NCBI RefSeq assembly: GCF_019336435.1
Contig: NZ_JAHWXQ010000001.1
Span: 248,001-312,000 of the forward strand
DNA from: Pontibacter populi
GTDB lineage: Bacteria; Bacteroidota; Bacteroidia; Cytophagales; Hymenobacteraceae
Direction: 5' to 3'
Length of the DNA stretch: 64,000 nucleotides
The position numbers were made by a program, and so were the translations under genes. Position 1 is the first letter of the stretch. Each line of letters starts with the position of its first letter. Positions 1-8,287 of the stretch are shown here, piece by piece. A model generated the notes under the pieces. That model was not told where the DNA came from. It saw nothing but the letters and a program-made list of their open reading frames with translations, and made no database searches.

Positions 1-2846
1 TCAGCATCGAAATAAGCCACACCATCAACAAAGGTCTTCTCAGGTCTTGCATAGATAGAAAGCGGGTGGTTGTTCCATAGTACCACGTCGGCATCTTTAC
101 CGGCTTTCAGGCTTCCCATTCTATCGTCTAAGTGCAGAAGTTTGGCTGGGTTAAGTGTTACCATTTTCAGGGCATCTTCTTCGCTTACACCGGCATACTT
201 CACGCTTTTGGCAGCTTCCTGGTTCAGGCGGCGGGCCATTTCAGCGTCATCAGAGTTGATGGCTGTAACAACACCCAGGTTGTGCATAATGCCTGCATTC
301 TGCGGTATCGCATCTTTCACCTCCATTTTGTAAGCCCACCAGTCAGAGAAAGTAGAGCCTCCGGCGCCGTGTTCTTTCATTTTGTCAGCTACTTTATAGC
401 CTTCCAGGATGTGCGTGAATGTGTTCACTTTAAAGCCCATCTGGTCAGCCACTTTCATCATCATGTTAATCTCAGACTGCACGTAAGAGTGGCAGGTGAT
501 AAAGCGTTTGCCGTTCAGGATCTCAACCAGTGTTTCCAGTTCCAGGTCGCGGCGGGGAGTTCCCGCTTTTGCCTGCTGCTTTTTAGAAAGCTTGTTATAG
601 CTCTTCCAGGCTTGTTCGTATTCTTTTGCTCTTGTAAAAGCATCTACATAGGTTTGCTCTACGCCCATTCGCGATTGCGGGAAGCGCTCGCTGGCGTTGC
701 TGCGGTTAGATTGTTTTACGTTCTCGCCCAGTGCAAATTTGATAAAGCCATCTGCACCATCCACCATCAGGTCCTGTGGGCTTTTGCCCCAGCGTAGTTT
801 AATGATAGCCGACTGACCACCAACCGGGTTAGCCGAACCGTGCAGCAATTGTGAGGTTGTAACACCACCAGCCAGCTGTCGGTAAATATTGATGTCGTCA
901 GAGTTCACCACGTCAGCCATACGCACTTCGGCGGTTACGGACTGGCTGCCTTCGTTCACGGCATTCAGGGCGATGTGCGAGTGTTCATCTATAATACCAG
1001 GGGTTACGTGCTTGCCCGTACCATCAATTACCTTAGCACCGGATTCGCTCAGGTTTTTGCCTACTTTAGCAATTTTGCCATTCTTCAGCAGTACATCAGT
1101 ATTCTCCAGCTTGCCATCTTTCTCGTTCGTCCAGACGGTAGCGTTTTTGATAAGGATCGTCTCCTGTTTTGGTAACTCGGCCTGCCCGTAAGCGCGGAAC
1201 GGATAGATCATTTGGCCTACTTCTACCAGCTCAGCTTTTTTAGCAGAATCCTTTTTATCCTGCTGCGTCATGGCTTCTGAGAAAGTAGCCGACCATTTTA
1301 CCGCACTTGCATCCGGTAACTGGCCTTCGCCCTGCAGGTTTTTATCGGCCAGCCAGCCGCTCAGACGGATCGTTTCGTTGCTCTTTTTGCTATCTGTAAA
1401 CGATAGCGTAACCAGGTTGCCACTGAAAGATATCTTGCCTTTTACCGTATCAGTGCCGATTACAGAAAGCTCCGGTTTATCAGGTGTACCGGCAATTTTC
1501 AGTTTTTTGGATGTGTTGTTGCCGATCTTTAAGGTGTAAACGCCTCTATAGTCTGATGGCACTTCTGTGATCTTGTAGCGGTCGCCCTGTACCCAGTTCT
1601 CGAGTATCAGGTTGTCGTTGGCGAACAGGTTACCGGATGTAACTATAAAGTTGGCCAGTTTACCTTCGCTCAGGCTACCAACCAGGTTCTCGGCATTCAA
1701 TAACTTAGCCGGTGTAGCGGTCAGGGCTTTCAGGGCTTCTTCTTCCGACAAGCCATAGTTTATCGCTTTGCGCACGTTCGGCAAAAAGTCTTTTTTATCT
1801 TTCAAGTCCGATGCGGTGAAGGCAAACGTGATCCCGGCTTTTTGCAGCAGGCCTGCATTAGAGGCAGCCATTTCCCAATGCTTCATAGCTTCGAGTGGCA
1901 CGCGACGCGCATCATATGGATCTTCTACGTTGTAAGCATCCGGATAATTTACCGAAACTATCAGCGGGGCATTGGTTGCCTTCACTTCTTTCAGCATCTG
2001 GTATTCATCACCTTTGGTTTTAATAATGTATTGGGTCTTGAACTCATCCCCTACTTTATCGGCACGCAGCACACCCAATTTATCATCGGCTTCGAAGATC
2101 TGCGGAAATCTGCTGGCATCGGTAAAGGTTTTAAGCGAGATGTTCTGCTCACGGCCCGGGTTCTGTGCATTCCATTTTGCATCCAGGTACGTCTGGCGCA
2201 ACAAGGCAATAGAACCCATCAGCGAGCTTGGATAATCCTGTGCTGATGAACCTTTATCAAACGACAAGGCAGCGGCAGCTTTATCCAGCACAATAACTTC
2301 GTTTTCGCGTTTGTCAGCCAGTGTTACCAATGCAGCTGTACCACGTGCAATACCATCCTGGTGTATGGCCAGCACCGTTCCAAAACCCTGCTTGCGCAGT
2401 TCTTCAGCTTGTTTTTTATCAGCTTTAAAAAGCTCTACAGCATTGGTTTCCGGGCGAATAGCCTGGTTCCAGTTGTAAGCTCCCTGCTTGTTCGATTCCA
2501 TTTGGGGAGGAGAGCCCCAGTTTCGCTGGGCACGCTTTACCTCCGGCAAACCGTAGCTTGAGTACATATCCACGAAGCCCGGGTAAATGTGTTTACCCTT
2601 CGCATCGACCACTACAGCGCCCGCAGGCACTTTTACGTTGGTGCCTACCGCTTCTACTTTACCATTGCGGATAACGAGTGTGGCGTTGTTCAGCGTGGTT
2701 TTATAGTCGGTGTGGATGGTGGCGTTTGTAAGCGCTACCAGGCCTGGGCGCTCGTCGTACACGCCATTGCGCGGAAAAGTCTCCTGCGCCATCGCACTGC
2801 CTGCTCCAAAAGCCAGGCAGGCTGCAATGGTAAAGATTTTCTTCAT
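1..2846 (-). CDS. Exported two-module amidohydrolase, 3' end cut by window start
   Basis: Reading the minus strand from the ATG at 2844-2846 gives an open frame of about 948 codons that runs off the window. It begins with a signal peptide ending near Ala20 (SAMAQ). Two amidohydrolase (imidazolonepropionase-like) modules follow. The first, about residues 30-470, has the family layout, with a VIRNGKVEAVG opening and a final LVGSLSEGKLANFIV strand. Where the metal-binding HxH should be it reads PGFVDMYSSYG. The second, about residues 640 to the end, has an intact GIIDEHSHIAL motif, later CHSYV and FTHILEG histidines and an INSDD aspartate, so it is the likely catalytic half. The modules are joined by a beta-rich linker. 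The protein is probably periplasmic and hydrolyses a cyclic amide or a peptide-like substrate; the substrate is unknown. It is divergent from the gene at 3060. Identity as a double amidohydrolase is firm. Confidence 0.9.
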   Translation of the reverse strand, partial: MKKIFTIAACLAFGAGSAMAQETFPRNGVYDERPGLVALTNATIHTDYKTTLNNATLVIRNGKVEAVGTNVKVPAGAVVVDAKGKHIYPGFVDMYSSYGLPEVKRAQRNWGSPPQMESNKQGAYNWNQAIRPETNAVELFKADKKQAEELRKQGFGTVLAIHQDGIARGTAALVTLADKRENEVIVLDKAAAALSFDKGSSAQDYPSSLMGSIALLRQTYLDAKWNAQNPGREQNISLKTFTDASRFPQIFEADDKLGVLRADKVGDEFKTQYIIKTKGDEYQMLKEVKATNAPLIVSVNYPDAYNVEDPYDARRVPLEAMKHWEMAASNAGLLQKAGITFAFTASDLKDKKDFLPNVRKAINYGLSEEEALKALTATPAKLLNAENLVGSLSEGKLANFIVTSGNLFANDNLILENWVQGDRYKITEVPSDYRGVYTLKIGNNTSKKLKIAGTPDKPELSVIGTDTVKGKISFSGNLVTLSFTDSKKSNETIRLSGWLADKNLQGEGQLPDASAVKWSATFSEAMTQQDKKDSAKKAELVEVGQMIYPFRAYGQAELPKQETILIKNATVWTNEKDGKLENTDVLLKNGKIAKVGKNLSESGAKVIDGTGKHVTPGIIDEHSHIALNAVNEGSQSVTAEVRMADVVNSDDINIYRQLAGGVTTSQLLHGSANPVGGQSAIIKLRWGKSPQDLMVDGADGFIKFALGENVKQSNRSNASERFPQSRMGVEQTYVDAFTRAKEYEQAWKSYNKLSKKQQAKAGTPRRDLELETLVEILNGKRFITCHSYVQSEINMMMKVADQMGFKVNTFTHILEGYKVADKMKEHGAGGSTFSDWWAYKMEVKDAIPQNAGIMHNLGVVTAINSDDAEMARRLNQEAAKSVKYAGVSEEDALKMVTLNPAKLLHLDDRMGSLKAGKDADVVLWNNHPLSIYARPEKTFVDGVAYFDA

Positions 2847-3059
2847 GGGTTAGAGTAAAAGTGAAAGTATAGTTTTTCAGTTAGTTTAGGTTAACCAAAT
2901 ATAACAATACAGTTGTTAAAACTTCGAACTATCCCTAAAAAATATCAATCCGTAGCGAGCGTTGGATTTTATCAGAAATAGATAGTACCTTACTCTGAGC
3001 TAAGCCATTTGAAAGTAGCAAAACCGTGCGAGGCAGCCCCAACCTATAACCATATATTT

Positions 3060-4190
3060 ATGCGCTTCCGAAATACCCTGCTGCCTGCGCTGTTGCTATT
3101 CCTGTGCTCTGCACTCTGGACTTCAACTATAGCACAAACCCCGGACTCCGTTGCCGTATCTAAAGTAAAAACAAGAGGCCTGATTCCTATTCCGGTGCTC
3201 TACTATACGCCAGATACAAGGCTTGGCTTTGGCGCTGCCCTGATCGGGTTTATGAAACTGCAAAGCAAAACTGACAGCAGCTATACCCGCCTATCTACTG
3301 CCAGGCTTATAGCAGACTATACCCTGAACAAGCAAATGGACCAGTGGCTGGAGTGGAATATCTTTACCCGTGATGAGAGATATCTGCTTCGTGGCGAATT
3401 GCGTCACCGCGTGTATACGGACAGGTTCTATGGCACCGGCAACAACAGCTCGCTGGATAATGAAGAAAAATACGAATACGACCTGATCGGCACGAAACTG
3501 GCCGGGCTGAAAAACCTGGGCAACCGCATATTCCTGGGCCCTGATCTGCAGCTCACCAAATACTATCACCTCAAAACCAATCCGATTGCCGAAGACCGGC
3601 CAAGCCAGCTGGAAGAGCAAATGATAAGCGGCTACCAGGGCGGCCTGAATAATGGACTGGGACTAATGTTTCTGGTTGATAGCCGGGACAATGTGTCGTA
3701 TGCGGGCAGTGGCATATTGCTGGAGGTTTCGGGGTACAGGTTTGGCAGTTGGCTGGGCGGTGATTTTGATTACAGCAACTATAACGTAAACTTCAGTAAG
3801 TACTTTACCCTCAAACCGGGCCATATTTTAGCCAGCAACACGGTACTTACTGTCAATACCGACGAAGTGCCTTTTATGCGGATGGCAACTATAGGCGGCG
3901 ACCGTTTGCTGCGTGGGTATGCCCGCAGCCGTTACCTGGCCAGAAATGTGGTGGCCACGCAGGCAGAATATCGTTTCCCGGTGTGGAGGCGGTTTAGCAT
4001 GGTCGCTTTTACGGGTGTGGGCGACGTGTTTGACAAAACTGCTGACCTGGAAGTGAACAAATTAAAATATACGGTAGGTACCGGCCTGCGCTTTGCCCTG
4101 AACCCCGAAGAAAAAATAAACATAAGAGTAGATGCAGGTTATGGAAGAGAAGGAATAAACTTTTTTGTGGTGTTAGGCGAAGCTTTTTAG
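3060..4190 (+). CDS. Outer-membrane beta-barrel protein, BamA/TamA-type surface antigen family
   Basis: The 376-residue product starts with a clear signal peptide from the ATG at 3060 (MRFRNTLLPALLLFLCSA, cleavage near IAQ). An in-frame upstream start at 3009 would put 17 polar residues ahead of it and is unlikely. The rest alternates like barrel strands. It carries the Omp85 C-terminal signature GGDRLLRGYARSRY, then an AEYRFPVWRRF strand, a GVGDVFD turn and a terminal aromatic residue (LGEAF). No POTRA domains fit in this length, so this is a bare barrel like other short surface-antigen (D15) proteins. It probably sits in the outer membrane; the cargo is unknown. It lies 49 bases upstream of the YeiH-type transporter on the same strand. 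Confidence 0.85.
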   Translation: MRFRNTLLPALLLFLCSALWTSTIAQTPDSVAVSKVKTRGLIPIPVLYYTPDTRLGFGAALIGFMKLQSKTDSSYTRLSTARLIADYTLNKQMDQWLEWNIFTRDERYLLRGELRHRVYTDRFYGTGNNSSLDNEEKYEYDLIGTKLAGLKNLGNRIFLGPDLQLTKYYHLKTNPIAEDRPSQLEEQMISGYQGGLNNGLGLMFLVDSRDNVSYAGSGILLEVSGYRFGSWLGGDFDYSNYNVNFSKYFTLKPGHILASNTVLTVNTDEVPFMRMATIGGDRLLRGYARSRYLARNVVATQAEYRFPVWRRFSMVAFTGVGDVFDKTADLEVNKLKYTVGTGLRFALNPEEKINIRVDAGYGREGINFFVVLGEAF

Positions 4191-4239
4191 GTTTGCACCG
4201 TAAAGCCTACTTTTGCAAAACAGCTACTCTGAAACTATA

Positions 4240-5190
4240 ATGTCCTTTCCCCTGCTCCATAAATTCCCGTTACTGCAAAAGATCATCCTGACGGGGTTTG
4301 TGCTGGCCATTGTTTTTATACCTGCTTTTTCGGCGCCACTGGCTTTGTTGGCCGGGCTTATAGTTGGCTTGCTGCTGGGTAACCCGTGGCAGAAATACAC
4401 CGCTGTTGCTTCTAAATATGCGCTGCAGGTAGCGGTGGTAGGGCTAGGCTTTGGCATTAACCTTTACCAGGTAAGCGAGACCGGCCTGATGGGTATCGTT
4501 TACACGGCTACCTCACTCACATTAACCCTGACAGCAGGTTATTTTATCGGCAAAACTTTCGGAATTGCACCAAGACTATCACATCTGATTGGAGTTGGCA
4601 CGGCTATTTGCGGCGGCAGCGCCATAGCCGCCGTGGCCCCAACTATAAAAGCCGATCCCCAGGAAATATCCGTTTCGCTTGCCATCGTTTTTATATTGAA
4701 TGCAGTGGCGCTTTTTGTGTTTCCGGTTGCCGGTCATTGGTTTGGTTTATCGCAGGAGCAGTTTGGCATGTGGGCCGCTATTGCCATACACGATACCAGT
4801 TCGGTGGTAGGAGCAGCCAGCAAATTTGGCAACGAAGCCCTACAGATCGCCACCACCCTGAAACTTACCCGTGCCCTCTGGATCGTGCCGATGGTATTGC
4901 TATCCGCTTTCCTGTTCAAGAGCAAAGAAACCAAGCTGAAACTGCCGCTTTTCATTCCGCTATTTTTGCTGGCTTCGGTGCTTTTCACCTTTGTAGGACC
5001 AGTGGCAACCATAGCGCCTGTATTTGTAACTATAGCTAAAAAGTTACTGGTACTCAGCCTTTTCCTGATCGGGGTTAACGTAAACCTGGCTACTCTTAAA
5101 ACGATAAGTGCCCGTCCGTTCTGGCAGGGTTTGCTGCTGTGGCTGCTGGTGGCAACAGTGTCTTTGCTTGCCATTCTTTACCTCATCTAA
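4240..5190 (+). CDS. YeiH family inner-membrane transporter, putative sulfate/sulfite exporter (UPF0324)
   Basis: The 316-residue protein is almost entirely hydrophobic, with about ten predicted membrane spans. It contains the UPF0324 signature GTAICGGSAIAAVAPTIKA near residues 120-138 and AAIAIHDTSSVVGAA near residues 175-190. I take the ATG at 4240 as the start; an upstream TTG would add nine polar residues. Members of this family are annotated as putative sulfate exporters, but direct transport evidence is thin. What follows supports a role with reduced sulfur: an ArsR regulator, a rhodanese and a persulfide-dioxygenase-like fusion lie downstream on the same strand. I infer export of sulfite or another oxidised sulfur product made by those enzymes. 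Confidence 0.85.
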   Translation: MSFPLLHKFPLLQKIILTGFVLAIVFIPAFSAPLALLAGLIVGLLLGNPWQKYTAVASKYALQVAVVGLGFGINLYQVSETGLMGIVYTATSLTLTLTAGYFIGKTFGIAPRLSHLIGVGTAICGGSAIAAVAPTIKADPQEISVSLAIVFILNAVALFVFPVAGHWFGLSQEQFGMWAAIAIHDTSSVVGAASKFGNEALQIATTLKLTRALWIVPMVLLSAFLFKSKETKLKLPLFIPLFLLASVLFTFVGPVATIAPVFVTIAKKLLVLSLFLIGVNVNLATLKTISARPFWQGLLLWLLVATVSLLAILYLI

Positions 5191-5292
5191 CTATAGCTCC
5201 CTCCTTTTCTCTTTGCTCTAGTAATTAAACCGCACAGCATATTTCTGTTTATCAGGAACTTGAAGCCTTAAAAAATTGTACTGTTTTGTATG

Positions 5293-5310
5293 CATGAATA
5301 TATGTTCATG
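5293..5310. promoter_or_regulatory. Candidate ArsR-type operator upstream of the sulfur regulator
   Basis: A perfect 6-bp inverted repeat, CATGAA-TATATG-TTCATG, lies in an AT-rich spacer 29 bases before the regulator start. Its size and its GAA-N6-TTC layout resemble operators of sulfur-sensing ArsR-family repressors, whose boxes often read ATTC-N8-GAAT. Binding by the adjacent gene product is inferred. Confidence 0.45.
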
Positions 5311-5339
5311 TAATCAATACTTGCTTAACTACATTTACT

Positions 5340-5645
5340 ATGAACAGCTTACAGATAAGGTTAGATAAGAAGAAGTTGGAACGAGCTGCCTATGTGTTAA
5401 AAAGCGTAGCCCACCCGATTCGCATCAGTATCATAGATCTGCTGGAGCAGCGCGAACGCCTTAGCGTGAGCGAGTTGCAGGAGGCGTTGCAAATCGAGCA
5501 ATCGTTACTATCGCACCACCTTACCAACATGCGCGACAAAGGCGTGCTGGATACCAAACGCGAAGGTAAGAACGTGTATTATTTCCTTACCGATACCACC
5601 ATCAGTCATATTATTGACTGCATAAACGGCTGCCGAAACTTTTAA
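5340..5645 (+). CDS. ArsR/SmtB family transcriptional regulator, probably sulfur-responsive
   Basis: The 101-residue protein has the ArsR winged-helix layout. A dimerisation helix carries LKSVAHPIRISIIDLL, the recognition helix reads IEQSLLSHHLTNMRDKGVL, and the wing reads TKREGKNVYYFL. Its only two cysteines are close together in the last helix (DCINGC), so a thiol switch is possible. The classic arsenic and zinc metal-binding sets are absent. It lies between a YeiH transporter and two rhodanese genes, which points to control of a sulfide/persulfide response like the BigR/SqrR group. In those proteins, however, the two sensor cysteines sit in different helices. A palindrome 29 bases upstream suggests autoregulation. 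Confidence 0.85.
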   Translation: MNSLQIRLDKKKLERAAYVLKSVAHPIRISIIDLLEQRERLSVSELQEALQIEQSLLSHHLTNMRDKGVLDTKREGKNVYYFLTDTTISHIIDCINGCRNF

Positions 5646-5754
5646 TATAGTTGCCGGTTTTTGATGCAATGCAGCCGTTATTCTACGGTCTTTTTTAAGA
5701 GAAATACAGCAGCATTAACTATCTTTATCTCCTCCACACAAATCAGTAAAACGT

Positions 5755-6135
5755 ATGAAGTTGATCCTCGGAATTTTACTGGCCGGCTTTTTCAGCTGCA
5801 GCCAGCCACAGCAGGATGGCACCGCCATTAAAACCATAACTGCCACCGAATATAAAGAACAGGCTAAAAAAGAAGGCATTTTGGTGGATGTGCGCACCAC
5901 GGAGGAATACGCAGCCGGGCATTTAGCTGGAGCTTCCAACGCCGATTACCTGGATGGGACCTTTGCTAAAAGCATAAAAGACTGGGATAAAGAAAAGACC
6001 TATTATCTTTACTGCAAAAGCGGAAACCGCAGCTCCAAAGCAGCTCAACTGATGCAGGAAGCCGGTTTTAAGAACATTTACAACATTGGCGGTTACCAGG
6101 ATCTGAAAAGTGTCGGCCTGCCGACAAAAGAGTAA
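5755..6135 (+). CDS. Rhodanese-domain lipoprotein
   Basis: The 126-residue product begins with a short lipoprotein signal ending in a lipobox at about Cys15 (GFFSC). A single rhodanese domain follows: VDVRTTEEYAAGHL (about 44-57), then the active-site loop YCKSGNRSS with Cys87. This six-residue loop is typical of sulfurtransferases. Lipid anchoring puts it on the periplasmic side of a membrane, where it could take or hand over sulfane sulfur. It is 42 bases upstream of the persulfide-dioxygenase-like gene and probably shares its transcript. The physiological acceptor is not evident. Confidence 0.88.
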   Translation: MKLILGILLAGFFSCSQPQQDGTAIKTITATEYKEQAKKEGILVDVRTTEEYAAGHLAGASNADYLDGTFAKSIKDWDKEKTYYLYCKSGNRSSKAAQLMQEAGFKNIYNIGGYQDLKSVGLPTKE

Positions 6136-6177
6136 CTACGACCCGCTACTAACTATAAAGTTTAACATCCGACCATA

Positions 6178-7521
6178 ATGAAGATCGAGCAATTTTATGA
6201 TAAAGGCCTGGCACACGCCAGTTACGCCATTATAAGTGAAGGTAAAATGGCCCTCGTGGACCCCGCCCGCGACCCGCATCCTTACTATGATTTTGCAAAA
6301 GAAAATAATGCCGAGATCGTAGCTGTTTTCGAAACGCATCCACATGCCGACTTTGTAAGCTCTCATGTAGAAATAGCTAAGAAAACCGGCGCTACCATTT
6401 ATGTAAGCCAGTTACTCGGAGCCGATTATGACCACAAAAGCTTTGACGACGGCGATGAACTGAAATTGGGCAAATTAACGCTGCGTGCCCTGAACACACC
6501 AGGCCACTCTCCTGACAGTGTAACCATACTTTTGCTTGATGAAAACGGAAAACAGCATGCGGCCTTTACCGGCGATGCCCTTTTTGTAGGCGACGTTGGC
6601 CGCCCGGACCTGCGTGAGAATGTTGGCAACCTGACTGCCAAACGCGAAGAACTGGCAAAGCAGATGTACCAAACCACCAACAACGTTTTTAAAAAGCTGG
6701 ACGAAGAAGTGTTGGTTTACCCGGCGCACGGCGCCGGCTCACTTTGCGGTAAAAGCCTGAGCTCCGATACGTATTCCACTATTGGTCGCGAAAAAAGCAC
6801 CAACTATGCCCTGCAGGATATGAGCGAAGATGAGTTCATAAAAACCCTGCTGCAGGATCAGCCCTTTATTCCAAAGTATTTCGGGCACGACGTGAGCATG
6901 AACAAAGCCGGTGCCATCAGTTTTGAGGATGGCATTAAAGCCGTACCACGCCTGGATAAGGATGCGAAGCTGGAAGCTGGTGCACTTATAGTTGATACGC
7001 GCCCGCAGGATCAGTTTAAAAAAGGCCATTTACCAAACAGCATAAACATACAGGAAGGCGGCAAATTTGAGACCTGGCTTGGTTCTATAGTTGGTCCTAC
7101 TGAGAAATTCTACCTGATCGCAGAAAACGAAGAAGTGCTTAATTCGGTGATCCGCAAATCGGCTAAAATCGGTTATGAAGGCAACATTAAAGGCGCCCTG
7201 CTTACCCCAACTACACTTCCTGAAAAAAGCGTGATAACGGATGTAGCAGAATTCCGGACTAACCCGGATAAGTACACCATAGTTGATATCCGTAACACAG
7301 GAGAAGTAAAGGACGGCAAGATATTCGAAAGCGCTGTAACTATACCCTTACCGGAGCTACGCGAGCGTCTAAATGAGATCCCGAAAGATAAACCGTTGAT
7401 GGTACATTGTGCTGCCGGTTACCGATCCGCTGCCGGGCAAAGTATTCTGGAGCAAGCACTCGATATTCCGGTTTACGACCTGAGCGATGCGATAAACTCA
7501 TTCAAGACTATAACACACTAA
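6178..7521 (+). CDS. Persulfide-dioxygenase-like metallo-beta-lactamase protein fused to two rhodanese domains
   Basis: The 447-residue protein has an N-terminal ETHE1-type metallo-beta-lactamase fold (about 1-240), followed by two rhodanese domains (about 260-350 and 360-447). The metal motif reads THPHADF at residues 53-59, with His110 (NTPGHS) and Asp133 (TGDALF) further on. ETHE1 enzymes bind one iron through the first of these histidines, the later histidine and the aspartate, and all three are present. The last histidine of the usual HxHxDH is Phe59 here. The first rhodanese has no cysteine in its loop and looks structural. The second has the loop HCAAGYRS with Cys411. The expected reaction is oxidation of glutathione or other thiol persulfides to sulfite, with sulfur transfer by the rhodanese. 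It is cytoplasmic and ends the sulfur gene cluster. Confidence 0.88.
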   Translation: MKIEQFYDKGLAHASYAIISEGKMALVDPARDPHPYYDFAKENNAEIVAVFETHPHADFVSSHVEIAKKTGATIYVSQLLGADYDHKSFDDGDELKLGKLTLRALNTPGHSPDSVTILLLDENGKQHAAFTGDALFVGDVGRPDLRENVGNLTAKREELAKQMYQTTNNVFKKLDEEVLVYPAHGAGSLCGKSLSSDTYSTIGREKSTNYALQDMSEDEFIKTLLQDQPFIPKYFGHDVSMNKAGAISFEDGIKAVPRLDKDAKLEAGALIVDTRPQDQFKKGHLPNSINIQEGGKFETWLGSIVGPTEKFYLIAENEEVLNSVIRKSAKIGYEGNIKGALLTPTTLPEKSVITDVAEFRTNPDKYTIVDIRNTGEVKDGKIFESAVTIPLPELRERLNEIPKDKPLMVHCAAGYRSAAGQSILEQALDIPVYDLSDAINSFKTITH

Positions 7522-7543
7522 CTATAATATAGTTATACTCAAA

Positions 7544-7575
7544 AGCCTGCTGGTAGCAGTAGGCTTTTTTCTTTT
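7544..7575 (+). terminator. Rho-independent terminator of the sulfur cluster
   Basis: The stem AGCCTGCTG/CAGTAGGCT has one G-U pair and a four-base loop, and is followed by a T-rich run. It lies 22 bases after the stop of the rhodanese fusion. Confidence 0.75.
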
Positions 7576-7751
7576 ATTCCGGTCCTATCTTATAAAGTAT
7601 AATCTGTGCAAACTATAGCTTAATTATAGTTTGCACAGGCATCAAAAATTCGTGCCTCGGCATACACAATTATCCGCTTTTTTGTCTTATTTTTGATGGT
7701 TTTTAGCACTAAGCCTGTTAAATTAACACCTCCATTATCACAACAACAGCT

Positions 7752-8162
7752 ATGCCTTTCAACACCGTTTATGAATCTGACTTCTACAAAATAGAGGTTA
7801 ACCCGGAAGGCAAAGTGCTTTACTCCGAATGGCTACGCCATGTAACTGAAGAGGAACTGATCACCGGCGCAACAAAACTCTACGAAGTACTCCGCGATAC
7901 CAGGATAGAACGAGCACTGGCAAACGGGCAGATGATTGGCTCTATTACCCCTAAAGCCAAAGAATGGATGTCTGTTAAATTTTATGAACTGCTTTCCCAG
8001 ACTAACCTCAAGAAACTTGCCCGCATTCTGCCTGTTAATGTTTTTCATCAGCTTGCGTTGGAGTCAGTTATTACCCGCGCCGAGGGTTTAGGAAAAACAC
8101 GCTTCCAGGTAAAGAATTTCTCTGATAAAGAGGAAGGGATGAAGTGGCTCCTGGAGTCTTAA
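7752..8162 (+). CDS. Uncharacterised STAS/SpoIIAA-like protein
   Basis: The 136-residue soluble protein has no signal peptide. Its pattern resembles SpoIIAA-like (STAS fold) proteins of Bacteroidota: an N-terminal strand pair (YKIEVNPEGKVLYSEW), a helix containing TGATKLYEVL, a central block with ARILPVNVFHQLA, and a final FSDKEEGMKWLLES helix. The second half of the window has a similar gene (37363-37785) with the same final FRTAEKWVL pattern. No catalytic motif is visible. It stands alone between the sulfur cluster and sbcD, after a terminator and a 230-base spacer. The function is unknown, and the fold assignment is by resemblance only. Confidence 0.6.
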   Translation: MPFNTVYESDFYKIEVNPEGKVLYSEWLRHVTEEELITGATKLYEVLRDTRIERALANGQMIGSITPKAKEWMSVKFYELLSQTNLKKLARILPVNVFHQLALESVITRAEGLGKTRFQVKNFSDKEEGMKWLLES

Positions 8163-8287
8163 GCGGCCAATATTTTAGCATACTCCTTCTCTTTCTTTAA
8201 TACTTCGTTCATAATTATCCTTATCTAAGAGTTGCAATATACCGATATACTTATGTATCTTGAGTGCGGATTTGGAGATGAAGAATT

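Noticed and set aside
3009-3059. Upstream start for the barrel protein
   Set aside because: It would place a polar stretch before a perfect signal peptide that begins at 3060.
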